Shown one piece after another: positions 18,395-27,676 of a DNA stretch of 64,000 nt. A model generated the notes under the pieces. The model searched no databases, was not told the origin of the DNA, and saw nothing but the letters and a program-made list of their open reading frames with translations. Both the position numbers and the translations under genes were made by a program. Numbering within the stretch: position 1 is the stretch's first letter; every line of letters begins with the position of its first letter. This stretch comes from JAULUH01 sp032111745 (GTDB lineage: Bacteria; Chloroflexota; Anaerolineae; JAAEKA01), in assembly GCA_032111745.1 (NCBI GenBank), contig JAULUH010000280.1:24635-88634 (forward strand), read 5' to 3'.

Positions 18395-18877
18395 CTACGA
18401 GACCTGGCCCCCTTTCGGGCTCTCGTGCGCTGCCGCAGCGCACCATATAACGTCTTGCTCAGCCTGGAAGGTCAAGGCCGCGGCAGCCTCGGCGAAATTG
18501 GCGGCCCAGCGGTTGCGGAACAGAGCCTCGCGCGAGTTAGAGAACCGGGGCGCCAGCTGTCGGTCGCTGGCCAGGCACATCAGGTAGTAATGTTCCTCGC
18601 GCACCACGGTGCGGCCGCGATACTCGAAGGTGACCTGTCGCCGACCCAGGTCGGCCAGGATGCTAACGTCGCAGTAGCCCGTCTCCTCGCACACCTCGCG
18701 GCGGGCGGCTAACTCAGGAGCCTCGTCCTGGTCAATGTGCCCCTTAGGCAGCCGCACCTCGTGGGTATCGTCCAAAGTGCGCTCGATGAGTAGTACACGA
18801 CCGGCACTGTCCATAACGACGCCACCCGCAGCCTGGTAGTGATGGATGTCAACCTTGGGCACGGCATAACCCGCCAT
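18395..18877 (-). CDS. Nudix hydrolase
   Basis: A 160-residue pyrophosphohydrolase with a complete Nudix box: GHIDQDEAPELAARREVCEETGY at about residues 46-68 (Gx5Ex7REUxEExGU). Flanks are YQAAGGVVMDSAGRVLLIER and FEYRGRTVVREEHYYLM, like the AP4A or MutT-type branches. The substrate is not predictable. The ATG at 18877 is the first after its promoter. The C-terminal 30 residues are Ala-rich and close to the rpsP promoter. Confidence 0.88.
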   Translation of the reverse strand: MAGYAVPKVDIHHYQAAGGVVMDSAGRVLLIERTLDDTHEVRLPKGHIDQDEAPELAARREVCEETGYCDVSILADLGRRQVTFEYRGRTVVREEHYYLMCLASDRQLAPRFSNSREALFRNRWAANFAEAAAALTFQAEQDVIWCAAAAHESPKGGQVS

Positions 18878-18898
18878 TGTTGGTGATCACGAGGAGGT

Positions 18899-18927
18899 AG
18901 TATAGCATAGTGTAGGTGACGACACAA
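18899..18927 (-). promoter_or_regulatory. Sigma70 promoter of the Nudix gene
   Basis: Leftward TTGTGT and TATACT are separated by 17 bases, ending about 20 bases before the ATG. Confidence 0.65.
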
Positions 18928-18944
18928 CTGGCGCTCTTGCGGGG

Positions 18945-18974
18945 TTGCCGAAGCCAATGGGGCTGTGGTAAAAT
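18945..18974 (+). promoter_or_regulatory. Sigma70 promoter of the ornithine aminotransferase gene
   Basis: TTGCCG and TAAAAT are 18 bases apart. The -10 box is preceded by TGTGG. The leader to the ATG at 19127 is about 145 bases. Confidence 0.7.
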
Positions 18975-19126
18975 GGTCTTGGCATTTTATCAGCACGTGC
19001 CGGTATCGACCAGGCCAAGGGCGTCCTGATCGTGCGTGACAAGCCATGACTTAACGCACCGCAATGGCCTGGGCAGGTGATGTCCAGGCTATTGTATTGA
19101 TATCATTCAGACCAAAGGAGAAACCT

Positions 19127-20371
19127 ATGCGTGCCGAGGAACTGATCCGGCTGGAAAATACGTACGTGGCCCATATTTACCATCCTCTCGACGTGGTGAT
19201 CGAGCGCGGGGAGGGCGTGTGGGTGTACGACGTGGAGGGGAGACGATATCTGGACTGCCTGAGCGCCTATTCCGCGGTGAGCCAGGGCCATTGCCATCCC
19301 AGGATCGTGGCCGCCCTGGTAGAGCAGGCGCAGCGCGCCACGCTGACCTCGCGGGCATTCCGCAACGACCAGTTGGGCCCCTTCAGCAAGGAGCTGTGCG
19401 ATCTGCTGGGCTACGATATGGTGTTGCCCATGAACTCAGGCGCTGAGGCGGTGGAAACGGCTGTGAAGACCGCCCGCAAGTGGGGCTATGAGGTCAAGGG
19501 GGTGCCCGATGGCGAGGCGGAGATCATCGTGTGCCTGGGCAACTTCCACGGCCGCACCACCACGACTATCAGCTTCTCCACTGAGGCCAAGTACCGCAAG
19601 CATTTCGGCCCGTTCACGCCTGGCTTCAAGGCCGTGCCCTTCGGCGATGTGGACGCATTGTTTGACGCCATCACGCCCAACACGGTGGCGTTCCTGGTGG
19701 AGCCGATCCAGGGCGAGAACGGCATCAACGTGCCACCGCCGGGCTATCTGAAGTTCGCAGAAGCGCTGTGCCGGCGGGAGAACGTGCTGCTCATTGCCGA
19801 CGAGATCCAGGTTGGGCTGGGACGCACGGGCAAGATGCTGGCCTGTGACCACGAGGACGTGCGGCCGGACATCGTGATCCTGGGCAAGGGCCTGTCGGGG
19901 GGCTTCTACCCGGTCTCTGCCATCGTGGCCGACCGGCCCATCCTGGGCCTGTTCAACCCGGGTGACCACGGCAGCACCTTTGCGGGCAACCCGTTGGGCA
20001 GCGCGGTGGCGCGGGCAGCCATGAAGGTGCTGGTGGAAGAGGGCATGGTGGAGAACGCGGCCGCGCAGGGCACCTACATGCTGGAGCGCCTGCGCCGCCT
20101 GGAGAGCCCCTACGTCAAGAACGTGCGTGGCCGGGGGCTGCTGATTGGCCTGGAGGTCACGGAGGAGGCCCGGGGGGCGCGGCGCTTCTGCGAGGAGCTG
20201 GCGCACGAGGGTATCCTGTGCAAGGAGACCCACGGCACCGTGATCCGCTTCGCTCCACCCCTGGTGATTACGCGCGAGCAGGTCGACTGGATGCTGGAGC
20301 GGGTGGAGGAGGTCTTCGCCCGCATCGAGGCCCGCGACAACGGCGAGAAGGCGGAGTCTTTGGCGGTGTAG
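19127..20371 (+). CDS. rocD: Ornithine--oxo-acid aminotransferase
   Basis: A PLP enzyme of class III that moves the delta-amino group of ornithine to 2-oxoglutarate. The 414 residues show [68 protein letters not shown] and the PLP lysine in [16 protein letters not shown], all in the RocD pattern. The ATG at 19127 follows AAAGGAGA by six bases, far better than upstream starts. It stands alone and ends at a strong hairpin shared with mutY. Related acetylornithine or GABA transaminases are less likely given the N-terminal motif. Confidence 0.93.
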   Translation: MRAEELIRLENTYVAHIYHPLDVVIERGEGVWVYDVEGRRYLDCLSAYSAVSQGHCHPRIVAALVEQAQRATLTSRAFRNDQLGPFSKELCDLLGYDMVLPMNSGAEAVETAVKTARKWGYEVKGVPDGEAEIIVCLGNFHGRTTTTISFSTEAKYRKHFGPFTPGFKAVPFGDVDALFDAITPNTVAFLVEPIQGENGINVPPPGYLKFAEALCRRENVLLIADEIQVGLGRTGKMLACDHEDVRPDIVILGKGLSGGFYPVSAIVADRPILGLFNPGDHGSTFAGNPLGSAVARAAMKVLVEEGMVENAAAQGTYMLERLRRLESPYVKNVRGRGLLIGLEVTEEARGARRFCEELAHEGILCKETHGTVIRFAPPLVITREQVDWMLERVEEVFARIEARDNGEKAESLAV

Positions 20372-20376
20372 GCGAT

Positions 20377-20406
20377 GCGCGATATGGAGAGATGGGGGCC
20401 AGACCC

Positions 20407-20425
<19 letters not shown>
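20377..20425. terminator. Bidirectional hairpin between rocD and mutY
   Basis: GCGCGATATGGAGA and TCTCCATATCGCGC give a 14-bp perfect stem, with a second GGGG/CCCC stem in the loop. It starts six bases after the rocD stop and includes the last codons of mutY, so it can serve both converging genes. No long T run follows. Confidence 0.7.
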
Positions 20426-21513
<1,088 letters not shown>

Positions 21514-21529
21514 GAAGAAAAGTGAGGGT

Positions 21530-21600
21530 AACCGTGGAGAACGCCGTGGACGCAGAGGCGACTTTGGGGGGACTCTGCCTCCACGGCGTTCTCCACGGTT
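21530..21600. repeat. Long inverted repeat between mutY and the DUF362 gene
   Basis: A 21-base arm at 21530-21550 (AACCGTGGAGAACGCCGTGG plus A) matches 21580-21600 in reverse complement without mismatch. An inner GCAGAG/CTCTGC stem lies at 21552-21578. The wording (CGTGGAGAACGCCGTGGACGCAGAGG) looks like a dispersed repeat rather than a terminator. Confidence 0.85.
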
Positions 21601-21610
21601 CGTTTTGGGG

Positions 21611-23008
21611 CTACTCGTCGCCAGACTGGCGTCGGGTGCGGGCCAGGATGGCGGCCGACGCGACGGCGACCCCGGCCGCGCCCAGCGCGACAAGGGTCTT
21701 GTCCGTGGTGCTGAGGCCACCACGGTGGCCGCCGTTTTGGGCGGCGTCCGCCCGGCGGCGCTGGGCTGCCACTTCGGGGGATTCCAGCAGGGCGGTCTTG
21801 AGGACACCCAGGGAACGAGGCATCACCTCCAGGCCAACGCGTTCCAGTCGCACCCCCTCCTGGCCCACGTCGGGCCAGCCCTGGGCATCCGGCTGCACGT
21901 GCTCCCAGTTGGCGAAGAGGCGGCCCCACTCGCTGTTCAGGGCGCCGGCCATCATTTTCTCGCCCTTGAGGGGGTACCAGTACATATCGTGGTAGACCAC
22001 CGAGGCCATATACGACCAGGGGGCTAGAACGGTCTTCAGCGACCACTCGATGGGTGCCTTAAGCGGGCCCCAGTAGATCTTGTGTTGCATCTGCGAGGCG
22101 AAGGTCATCTGCTGGAAGGGGCCGACAAAATTCCAGTTTTCTTGTGCGGCGTCCAGGTCACCGACGATCTCAATGTCGGCGGGGTCTCCGCAGCCCAGCC
22201 CCAGCTCGTGGGCAAGGCGGATGTACTTGATATCCAGTGGGTTGAAGCCCATCAGCTTGGCGGCGATGGCATCGACGGCGACCTGGTCAGCGCTGGCCAG
22301 GATGACGTTCTTGACGTAGGGGAGCATGCAGCGGGGCCCGGGCCCGTCACCGGCGAAGGTGCCGTCCATCACGGCAAAGACGCCGCGGTGAATCTTCTGC
22401 TGGATCATCAGCAGGTCCACCAGCGTCTCGTGGATCACCGGGTGGGTCCAGTGGCGCCGCTCGTTCAGCAGTCCGCCGAAGGCGTTCTTCATGGCGCCGG
22501 TGGTCGTGGTGAATATGTGGGCTTTTATGGTCGGCAGATGGATGATGTTCTCGCCGATGAAGCGCCGGGGGATGAAGAAGCCGTCCGGGTAAACCTCGTT
22601 GAGCACCAGGAACTTGTCAGCCAGATCGCCGATGGCATCGCGGATGCTGATCCACTCCTCGCCCTCATACAGGTGGATGTTGCGCAGGCCGTGGGCCTCC
22701 ACCACGTCGATCTGTTTGTTTTCGGCCTCGCCCAGGTGGGCGTCGATGACCACGGTGCGGTTGTGGCAGGCGTGGATCAGGTCTTTGTCATAACCGTCCC
22801 GGGCCATGGCGCGGATCACCCCCTCCATCTGCCAGGGGGTGGTCGACGAGCCCGGGAAGAAATAGTGCCAGGAGATGTTGATCTTGAGTGCGGTGTCGGC
22901 GTCTTTGGCGATCACATCCTGGTACCCGGCCAGGTTCATCAGCCGGTGGTAGTCCTCCAAGACGGTGCGGGGAGACGTGCGTAGGATGGCAACTTTGCTG
23001 CTAGCCAT
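21611..23008 (-). CDS. DUF362 domain protein
   Basis: A 465-residue protein of the DUF362 type, a family of unknown chemistry often tied to Fe-S proteins. Landmarks include KINISWHYFFPGSSTTPWQ, GENIIHLPTIKAHIFTTTTG, AMKNAFGGLL and the C-terminal half DGTFAGDGPGPR followed by ASADQVAVDAIAAKLMGF. No ferredoxin-type Cys cluster is seen, unlike some relatives. The last 50 residues are low in complexity, with a final hydrophobic stretch (TLVALGAAGVAVASAAILA) that may anchor it to the membrane. GAGGACA precedes the ATG. The next leftward gene is mutY, not obviously related. Confidence 0.82.
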   Translation of the reverse strand: MASSKVAILRTSPRTVLEDYHRLMNLAGYQDVIAKDADTALKINISWHYFFPGSSTTPWQMEGVIRAMARDGYDKDLIHACHNRTVVIDAHLGEAENKQIDVVEAHGLRNIHLYEGEEWISIRDAIGDLADKFLVLNEVYPDGFFIPRRFIGENIIHLPTIKAHIFTTTTGAMKNAFGGLLNERRHWTHPVIHETLVDLLMIQQKIHRGVFAVMDGTFAGDGPGPRCMLPYVKNVILASADQVAVDAIAAKLMGFNPLDIKYIRLAHELGLGCGDPADIEIVGDLDAAQENWNFVGPFQQMTFASQMQHKIYWGPLKAPIEWSLKTVLAPWSYMASVVYHDMYWYPLKGEKMMAGALNSEWGRLFANWEHVQPDAQGWPDVGQEGVRLERVGLEVMPRSLGVLKTALLESPEVAAQRRRADAAQNGGHRGGLSTTDKTLVALGAAGVAVASAAILARTRRQSGDE

Positions 23009-23138
23009 AGGGTTGTCCTCAGTTCGATGGGATTCCTTGCCGGCCTGCAGGTCGCTGGCGCGATCCGTGTTAAGGCGGGTAGGGTGGGAGCCGGACCATA
23101 GATCAAGATGCTTTCCGGCCCGGGTTCTTTACGCCGGC

Positions 23139-24185
23139 TCAGCGCACGATCACGTGGCGCACGCCACCAGCGCCGTAGTCCTGCAGGCGGTCCAGGGCGG
23201 CGTTAATGGCCGCAGCGTCCAGCGGAATCAGATCGGTAACAATCGGCTCCAGGTCCAGGACGCGGCGCCGCGCCAGCTCGGTGAGCAGGGGAATCTCAGC
23301 GGCCAGGTGATCGGAGCAGCCGATGATCTCAGCCTCCCGGTTGATGATCTCGGCGTAGGGGTAGAAGCTCACGGGCTGGTCGCCCAAGCCTACGGCCACC
23401 ACGCGGCCGAGATGTCCGATGGCGGCGATAGCCTGGCGCATGGTCTCGGGCCGGCCCACGAAGTCCAGGGCCAGATCGACCCCCTGGCCGCGGTTGCCGC
23501 GGCGAATCTCGGCCACGGAATCCTCGTCCCGGGCGTTGATCGGTACAGCGCCCTGCCTCAGGGCCAGGGCCAGCCGGTCGTCATCCAGGTCCACGGCGAA
23601 GACCAGCAGCGCACCGAAGGCGCGGGCCAGCTGGACCGCAGAGAGGCCCAGGCCACCAACACCGAAGACGGCGACGCTCTCACCGGCCTGCAGCCGCCCC
23701 TTGCGCAGGGCATGCAGGGCGGTAGCCGAGGAGCACATCATGACCGCACCCTGCTCGTAGGGGATACCATCGGGCAGCGGGAACAGGCAGCGCGCCGGCA
23801 CGCCGATGAACTCGGCATAGCCGCCGTCACGGTGCTTGCCCAGCATCTGGCCGCTGAGGCAGAATTGCTCCTGGCCGCGGCGGCAGTAGGGGCAGTGGCC
23901 ACAGGTGGCCAGATAGTGCAGGACCACCCGGTCCCCTTCCTGCCAGGCGGTGACCGCGCTGCCCGTGCGTTCCACAACGCCACTGATCTCGTGACCCAGA
24001 GTAAGGGGCAGGGGGCCGGCTGGCGATACGCCGGCCCGATAGTGGGCGTCGGAATGGCAGATGCCGGCTGCGCGCACGCTGACCAGCACGTCCTCCGGGC
24101 CTGGCTCAGGCACGGCGATCTCCTGCATCTCCAGGGGCTGTCCCACCCGGACCAGGCGTACAGCCTTCATGGCGTTAGGGGTCAT
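23139..24185 (-). CDS. Zinc-dependent alcohol dehydrogenase
   Basis: A 348-residue medium-chain dehydrogenase using NAD(P). The catalytic zinc ligands are Cys in AAGICHSDAHYRAG, His-Glu in TLGHEISGVVE and a distal Cys/Asp set. The structural zinc site is CGHCPYCRRGQEQFC (four Cys). The nucleotide fold is VAVFGVGGLGLSAVQLARAFGA. Related enzymes act on primary alcohols or sorbitol-like polyols; the substrate is unknown. The ATG at 24185 has GAGG close by. The product precedes the DUF362 gene by 130 bases, with no clear functional tie. Confidence 0.9.
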   Translation of the reverse strand: MTPNAMKAVRLVRVGQPLEMQEIAVPEPGPEDVLVSVRAAGICHSDAHYRAGVSPAGPLPLTLGHEISGVVERTGSAVTAWQEGDRVVLHYLATCGHCPYCRRGQEQFCLSGQMLGKHRDGGYAEFIGVPARCLFPLPDGIPYEQGAVMMCSSATALHALRKGRLQAGESVAVFGVGGLGLSAVQLARAFGALLVFAVDLDDDRLALALRQGAVPINARDEDSVAEIRRGNRGQGVDLALDFVGRPETMRQAIAAIGHLGRVVAVGLGDQPVSFYPYAEIINREAEIIGCSDHLAAEIPLLTELARRRVLDLEPIVTDLIPLDAAAINAALDRLQDYGAGGVRHVIVR

Positions 24186-24205
24186 AGCCTCGGTCTTTCT
24201 ACTGC

Positions 24206-26047
24206 TCAGCCGGCCAGGGGCGGGATGGTGACCCTTAGCTGGTAGGGCGCTCCGGTAGCACCGCCGGTGAGGGTGATGATGTAGTCCTGGCTGGTGGGCA
24301 AGGAGCCTTGCCAGCTCTGGCTGGCGTCCGTGGCGGCCTTGAGCACCGTGCCGTCGGCCCCAGAGACCTCCAGGCGGGCATCACCGGCACGCGTGATCAG
24401 GGCCACGTCCATGGTCTGGCCGGCCAGAGCCTGCAGCACGTAGCGCTGGCTGCCACCGGACACCAGGGCTCCGCCCGCAGTGGCGGAGGTGGCGCCGGGT
24501 GCGAACTGGATGCGTGTGGCCTCCCGCTGGGCTCGAGCCTCAGCGGCTGCCGCCGTGGGCTCGGGGGCGATGTTCAGGGTGGCACCGGCAGCGAACAGAG
24601 GGTCGTCCGGGGCCAGCTCAGCGGCCCGGTGGAGGTCGGCATTCACTTGCCGGTTGCCTGGGCTAGCCAGGAACTCCGCCCAGGCGCGCAGGAAGTAGGC
24701 CGGCCCCAGCTCTGGCTGCACGGCCAGGGCGGCGTTGGCGCTGTCGAGGATGTAGTTGCTTACGGCGTCCTCCCAGCCCTCGGCCACGGTGCCGGCGATC
24801 AGGGGCGACTGGGGGGTGAAGATCTGCTCCAGGCTGTAGGATCGCATCTGGTCTACGGCGCCAGCATAGTCGCCGGCAAACACGTAGCTGAGCAAGGGGT
24901 ACGGGCTGGATGCACGGGCCTTCTGATGGGCCTCGAAGTTGAGCCGGATCAAGGCCTCGTTCCAGCGTAGGGATCCGAGAGGCGCAGGTGGATCGCTGCC
25001 TTCGGCTAGCTGAACGGCTTCCTCGATCTTCGCCAGGGCATCGGGCCATAGGCCGGCACCGGCCAGGGCCACGGCCTCTTTGTTGGCCTCGTAGAAGAGC
25101 TGTCCCTGATCACTCTCCTTCAGATCTGAGATCTCCACGGGGACCATGGAGTCGCCCAGCCAGGTGTAGACCTCGAAGTAGGGGTGGGTCATCCCGGAGG
25201 CGTAGGTGAAGATGTAGGGGTCGGTGGCATTCAATACCGCGTCGTTCTGTCCATCGCCGTTGACGTCGGCGATGCTGCCGGCGCCAGGGCTGGCGCTGAA
25301 GCCGCCGACCTCCTGGCGCAGGGCCTGGCCGTCGAAGCTCAGCAGCTGAAAAGTGCCGCTGTGCGCGCCGGCACCACCGTCTATGGTGAGCCAGCTGCGC
25401 GTGGGATCGATTTCGACCTGCCGCACGCCCTGGGAGTCAAGATAGTCGGGCCCGCTGTCGATCAGCTGGTCGCCGGCGGTGATCGGAGTCGCGTTCAGGT
25501 CCAGGCGGGCTTGCTCCTGCCAGCCCTTGTCGCTCTCTGTGAAGATGGCGACGACGTGGCCGGGGGCCGGGTCGAGATCGAAATTGCGCATGCCGGTGGT
25601 ATAGGCGGCCCACAATGGCGGGCTGTCTGGGGGCCCGGTGAGTGCGATGGCCGCTGTGCCTTCGAAGGCCCCGCCCGGCAGCGATGCTTGCAGCGCCGCG
25701 ACTGGGCCGGTATCGCTGGCCTCCTCGGGCGCGGCGGCCGGCGTTTGGGCGGCACCGCCCGGGCGGCACTCACCCCGGAAAAAGGCCCACTCGTCGCATT
25801 CGCTGCCGTCGGGGAAGACGCAGGCACCGGCCTGGCTACCGTCGGCCGCGGTACGGATCTCTAGCCGGCCGCCCTGTTCCTCGCAGAAGACCGAGGCGGG
25901 GTTGGCCATTTCGGCCACGGCGGTGGGCTCGGGCGTCGCGGGCTCCGGCAGCACGCGCCCGGAGCAGGCGGTCAGGATCAACACCGCCGGGAGAGTAAGC
26001 ACGACGATCGAGGGGAGACGCCGGGAAAGGGTGTTGGGGCGGGTCAT
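24206..26047 (-). CDS. Lipoprotein with DUF333 domain and helical-repeat region
   Basis: A 613-residue predicted lipoprotein (signal ending LILTACSG). A DUF333 domain follows at about residues 45-95: NPASVFCEEQGGRLEI, GACVFPDGSECDEWAFFRGEC, with five Cys for disulfides. Next is a long beta-rich region ending in a FG-GAP-like phrase (IADVNGDGQNDAVLNAT), then helical repeats of TPR type (YEANKEAVALAGAGLWPDALAKIEEA; AALAVQPELGPAYFLRAWAEF), and a final pre-peptidase-like beta sandwich (RYVLQALAGQTMDVALITRAGDARLEV). The ATG at 26047 follows AGGAGA. The role is unknown; cell-surface binding is likely. Confidence 0.7.
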   Translation of the reverse strand: MTRPNTLSRRLPSIVVLTLPAVLILTACSGRVLPEPATPEPTAVAEMANPASVFCEEQGGRLEIRTAADGSQAGACVFPDGSECDEWAFFRGECRPGGAAQTPAAAPEEASDTGPVAALQASLPGGAFEGTAAIALTGPPDSPPLWAAYTTGMRNFDLDPAPGHVVAIFTESDKGWQEQARLDLNATPITAGDQLIDSGPDYLDSQGVRQVEIDPTRSWLTIDGGAGAHSGTFQLLSFDGQALRQEVGGFSASPGAGSIADVNGDGQNDAVLNATDPYIFTYASGMTHPYFEVYTWLGDSMVPVEISDLKESDQGQLFYEANKEAVALAGAGLWPDALAKIEEAVQLAEGSDPPAPLGSLRWNEALIRLNFEAHQKARASSPYPLLSYVFAGDYAGAVDQMRSYSLEQIFTPQSPLIAGTVAEGWEDAVSNYILDSANAALAVQPELGPAYFLRAWAEFLASPGNRQVNADLHRAAELAPDDPLFAAGATLNIAPEPTAAAAEARAQREATRIQFAPGATSATAGGALVSGGSQRYVLQALAGQTMDVALITRAGDARLEVSGADGTVLKAATDASQSWQGSLPTSQDYIITLTGGATGAPYQLRVTIPPLAG

Positions 26048-26084
26048 GATTTGTCTCCTCACATGCCTGGAACGAAGGCGATGC

Positions 26085-27077
26085 CTAACGGTAGTCTGAC
26101 GCCGGCTCTGGCTTGTTCTGGAGGATGGCTTCGATGCGGTCTATGATCTCAGGAGCCAGCTGAGGCACGACATCCAGGGCCTTCATGTTCTCCACCACCT
26201 GCTCGGCGCGGCTGGCGCCGGTGATGACCGTGCTGACGTGCGGGTTTTTGAGACACCAGGCGATGGCGAGCTGGGCCAGGCTGCAGCCCAGCTCGTCGGC
26301 GATTGGCTGCAGCTGGCGAGCCTTCTGGATATTCGCCAGGCCCTGCTCGCTCTCGAAGTTCTTGCGCAGCCACTCGTAGCCTTTCAGCGTGGCGCGCGTG
26401 CCCTCGACGATGCCCTCGCTGTACTTGCCGGTGAGCAGGCCGCTAGCCAACGGGCTCCAGATGGTAGTGCCCAGGCCGATCTCGTCGTACAGGTGGGCAT
26501 ACTCCTTCTCCACTCGCTCCCGGTGGAACATATTGTACTGAGGCTGTTCCATGGTGGGGGGAACCAGGTGCTCGCGGCGGGCGATGCCGTAGGCCTCCAT
26601 GATCTGGGCCGCGCTCCATTCGCTGGTCCCCCAATAGAAGGCCTTGCCCTGGTCGACGAGGTAGCTCATGGCCCGCACCGTCTCCTCGATGGGGGTACGG
26701 ATATCCGGGCGGTGGCAGTAGATCAGATCGACATAATCAAGCTGCAATCGGGCCAGGGCCGCGTTGGTGCCTTCCAGGATATGCTTGCGGGAGAGGCCGT
26801 TGTCGTTTGGGCCTTCACCGCCCCAGAAAATCTTGGTGGAGATCACCAGGTCCGAGCGCTTCCAACCGACCCGCTGGAGGACGTTGCCCATAACGGTTTC
26901 CGCCCGCCCGCCCGCATAGGCCTCGGCGTTGTCGAAGAAGTTGACGCCAGCATCGTAGGCGGCCTTCATGCAGTCGTAGGCGATCTCCTCGCCGTATTGC
27001 TGGGCAAAGGTGACCCAGGCCCCAAAGGATAGGGCGGATACCTGCAAGCCCGAGGAGCCGAGATGGCGATATTCCAT
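26085..27077 (-). CDS. Aldo-keto reductase (Kv-beta/YghZ-like)
   Basis: A 330-residue NADPH-dependent TIM-barrel oxidoreductase. The catalytic tetrad is present: Asp in [15 protein letters not shown], the Tyr in the same motif, Lys in [13 protein letters not shown] and His in DLIYCHRPD. The C-terminal cofactor region is [18 protein letters not shown]. The [20 protein letters not shown]-terminus fits the beta-subunit-like branch that reduces small aldehydes. The ATG at 27077 is preceded by AAAGGAAAC. It stands 38 bases upstream of the lipoprotein gene, on the same strand, and has its own promoter. Confidence 0.92.
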   Translation of the reverse strand: MEYRHLGSSGLQVSALSFGAWVTFAQQYGEEIAYDCMKAAYDAGVNFFDNAEAYAGGRAETVMGNVLQRVGWKRSDLVISTKIFWGGEGPNDNGLSRKHILEGTNAALARLQLDYVDLIYCHRPDIRTPIEETVRAMSYLVDQGKAFYWGTSEWSAAQIMEAYGIARREHLVPPTMEQPQYNMFHRERVEKEYAHLYDEIGLGTTIWSPLASGLLTGKYSEGIVEGTRATLKGYEWLRKNFESEQGLANIQKARQLQPIADELGCSLAQLAIAWCLKNPHVSTVITGASRAEQVVENMKALDVVPQLAPEIIDRIEAILQNKPEPASDYR

Positions 27078-27158
27078 GGTTTTGAGTTTCCTTTCATCTG
27101 GTCTGGCGCGGTGGCACTGGTATGCCACACCACTGCTGGCTTGGCGTGATTACGCCTG

Positions 27159-27169
27159 ATTGTACCACA
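27159..27169 (-). promoter_or_regulatory. Extended -10 promoter of the aldo-keto reductase gene
   Basis: Leftward TGTGGTACAAT with no good -35 box (CTAGGC at the 17-base distance). The GTGG context may make up for the missing -35. Confidence 0.5.
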
Positions 27170-27301
27170 GAATGAAGGATGGCCTAGAGTGCCATCCCGT
27201 GTTACCAAAGGTCATTGCCACTCATCCTAGGGGAGTGCGCGCTGGCGGTGAGCCAGCGGCCGCGACTCCAATCGAACTTACCGTGAGAACAGTGATATCC
27301 C

Positions 27302-27676
27302 ATGCTGAAGAACCTGCTGGATTCCGTGAGAGGTGTCTTTTCGCCCGGTGCTGGTGTGCCGTCTACCAGTCCAATGGAGTTGCAGGCGTGGCTCAAGGGG
27401 AAGCAGAAGCCCCTGGTCATCGACGTGCGAACGCCAAAGGAGTACGCCACCGGCCACATTGCCGAGGCCAGGCTCGTGTCGCAGGAGACCCTGCGTGAGG
27501 CCAGGGCCAAGCTACCGAAGAACCAGCCCATCGTCTGCGTCTGCCGGTCTGGTCGGCGCAGCGCGCGGGCTTGCCGGGAACTGGCCAGCCTGGGCTTTGC
27601 CGACGTGAGCAATCTCAGCGGCGGCATGACGGCCTGGAGCGCAGCCAAGCTGCCGGTGAAGAAGAAGGGCAAGTGA
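27302..27676 (+). CDS. Rhodanese-like sulfurtransferase domain protein
   Basis: A 124-residue single-domain rhodanese. The active loop is CVCRSGRRS at about residues 81-89 with the catalytic Cys, followed by ELASLGFADVSNLSGGMTAW. The N-terminal part is PLVIDVRTPKEYATGHIAEA. A short leader (MLKNLLDSVRG) is amphipathic rather than a signal. The stop TGA overlaps the GTG start of the SulP gene, so the two are translated together. The pairing suggests handling of sulfur compounds near the membrane. Confidence 0.92.
   Translation: MLKNLLDSVRGVFSPGAGVPSTSPMELQAWLKGKQKPLVIDVRTPKEYATGHIAEARLVSQETLREARAKLPKNQPIVCVCRSGRRSARACRELASLGFADVSNLSGGMTAWSAAKLPVKKKGK

Noticed and set aside
19486..20233. Minus-strand open frames across the ornithine aminotransferase gene
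   Set aside because: They are shadows of a gene with complete PLP motifs and an ideal ribosome site.
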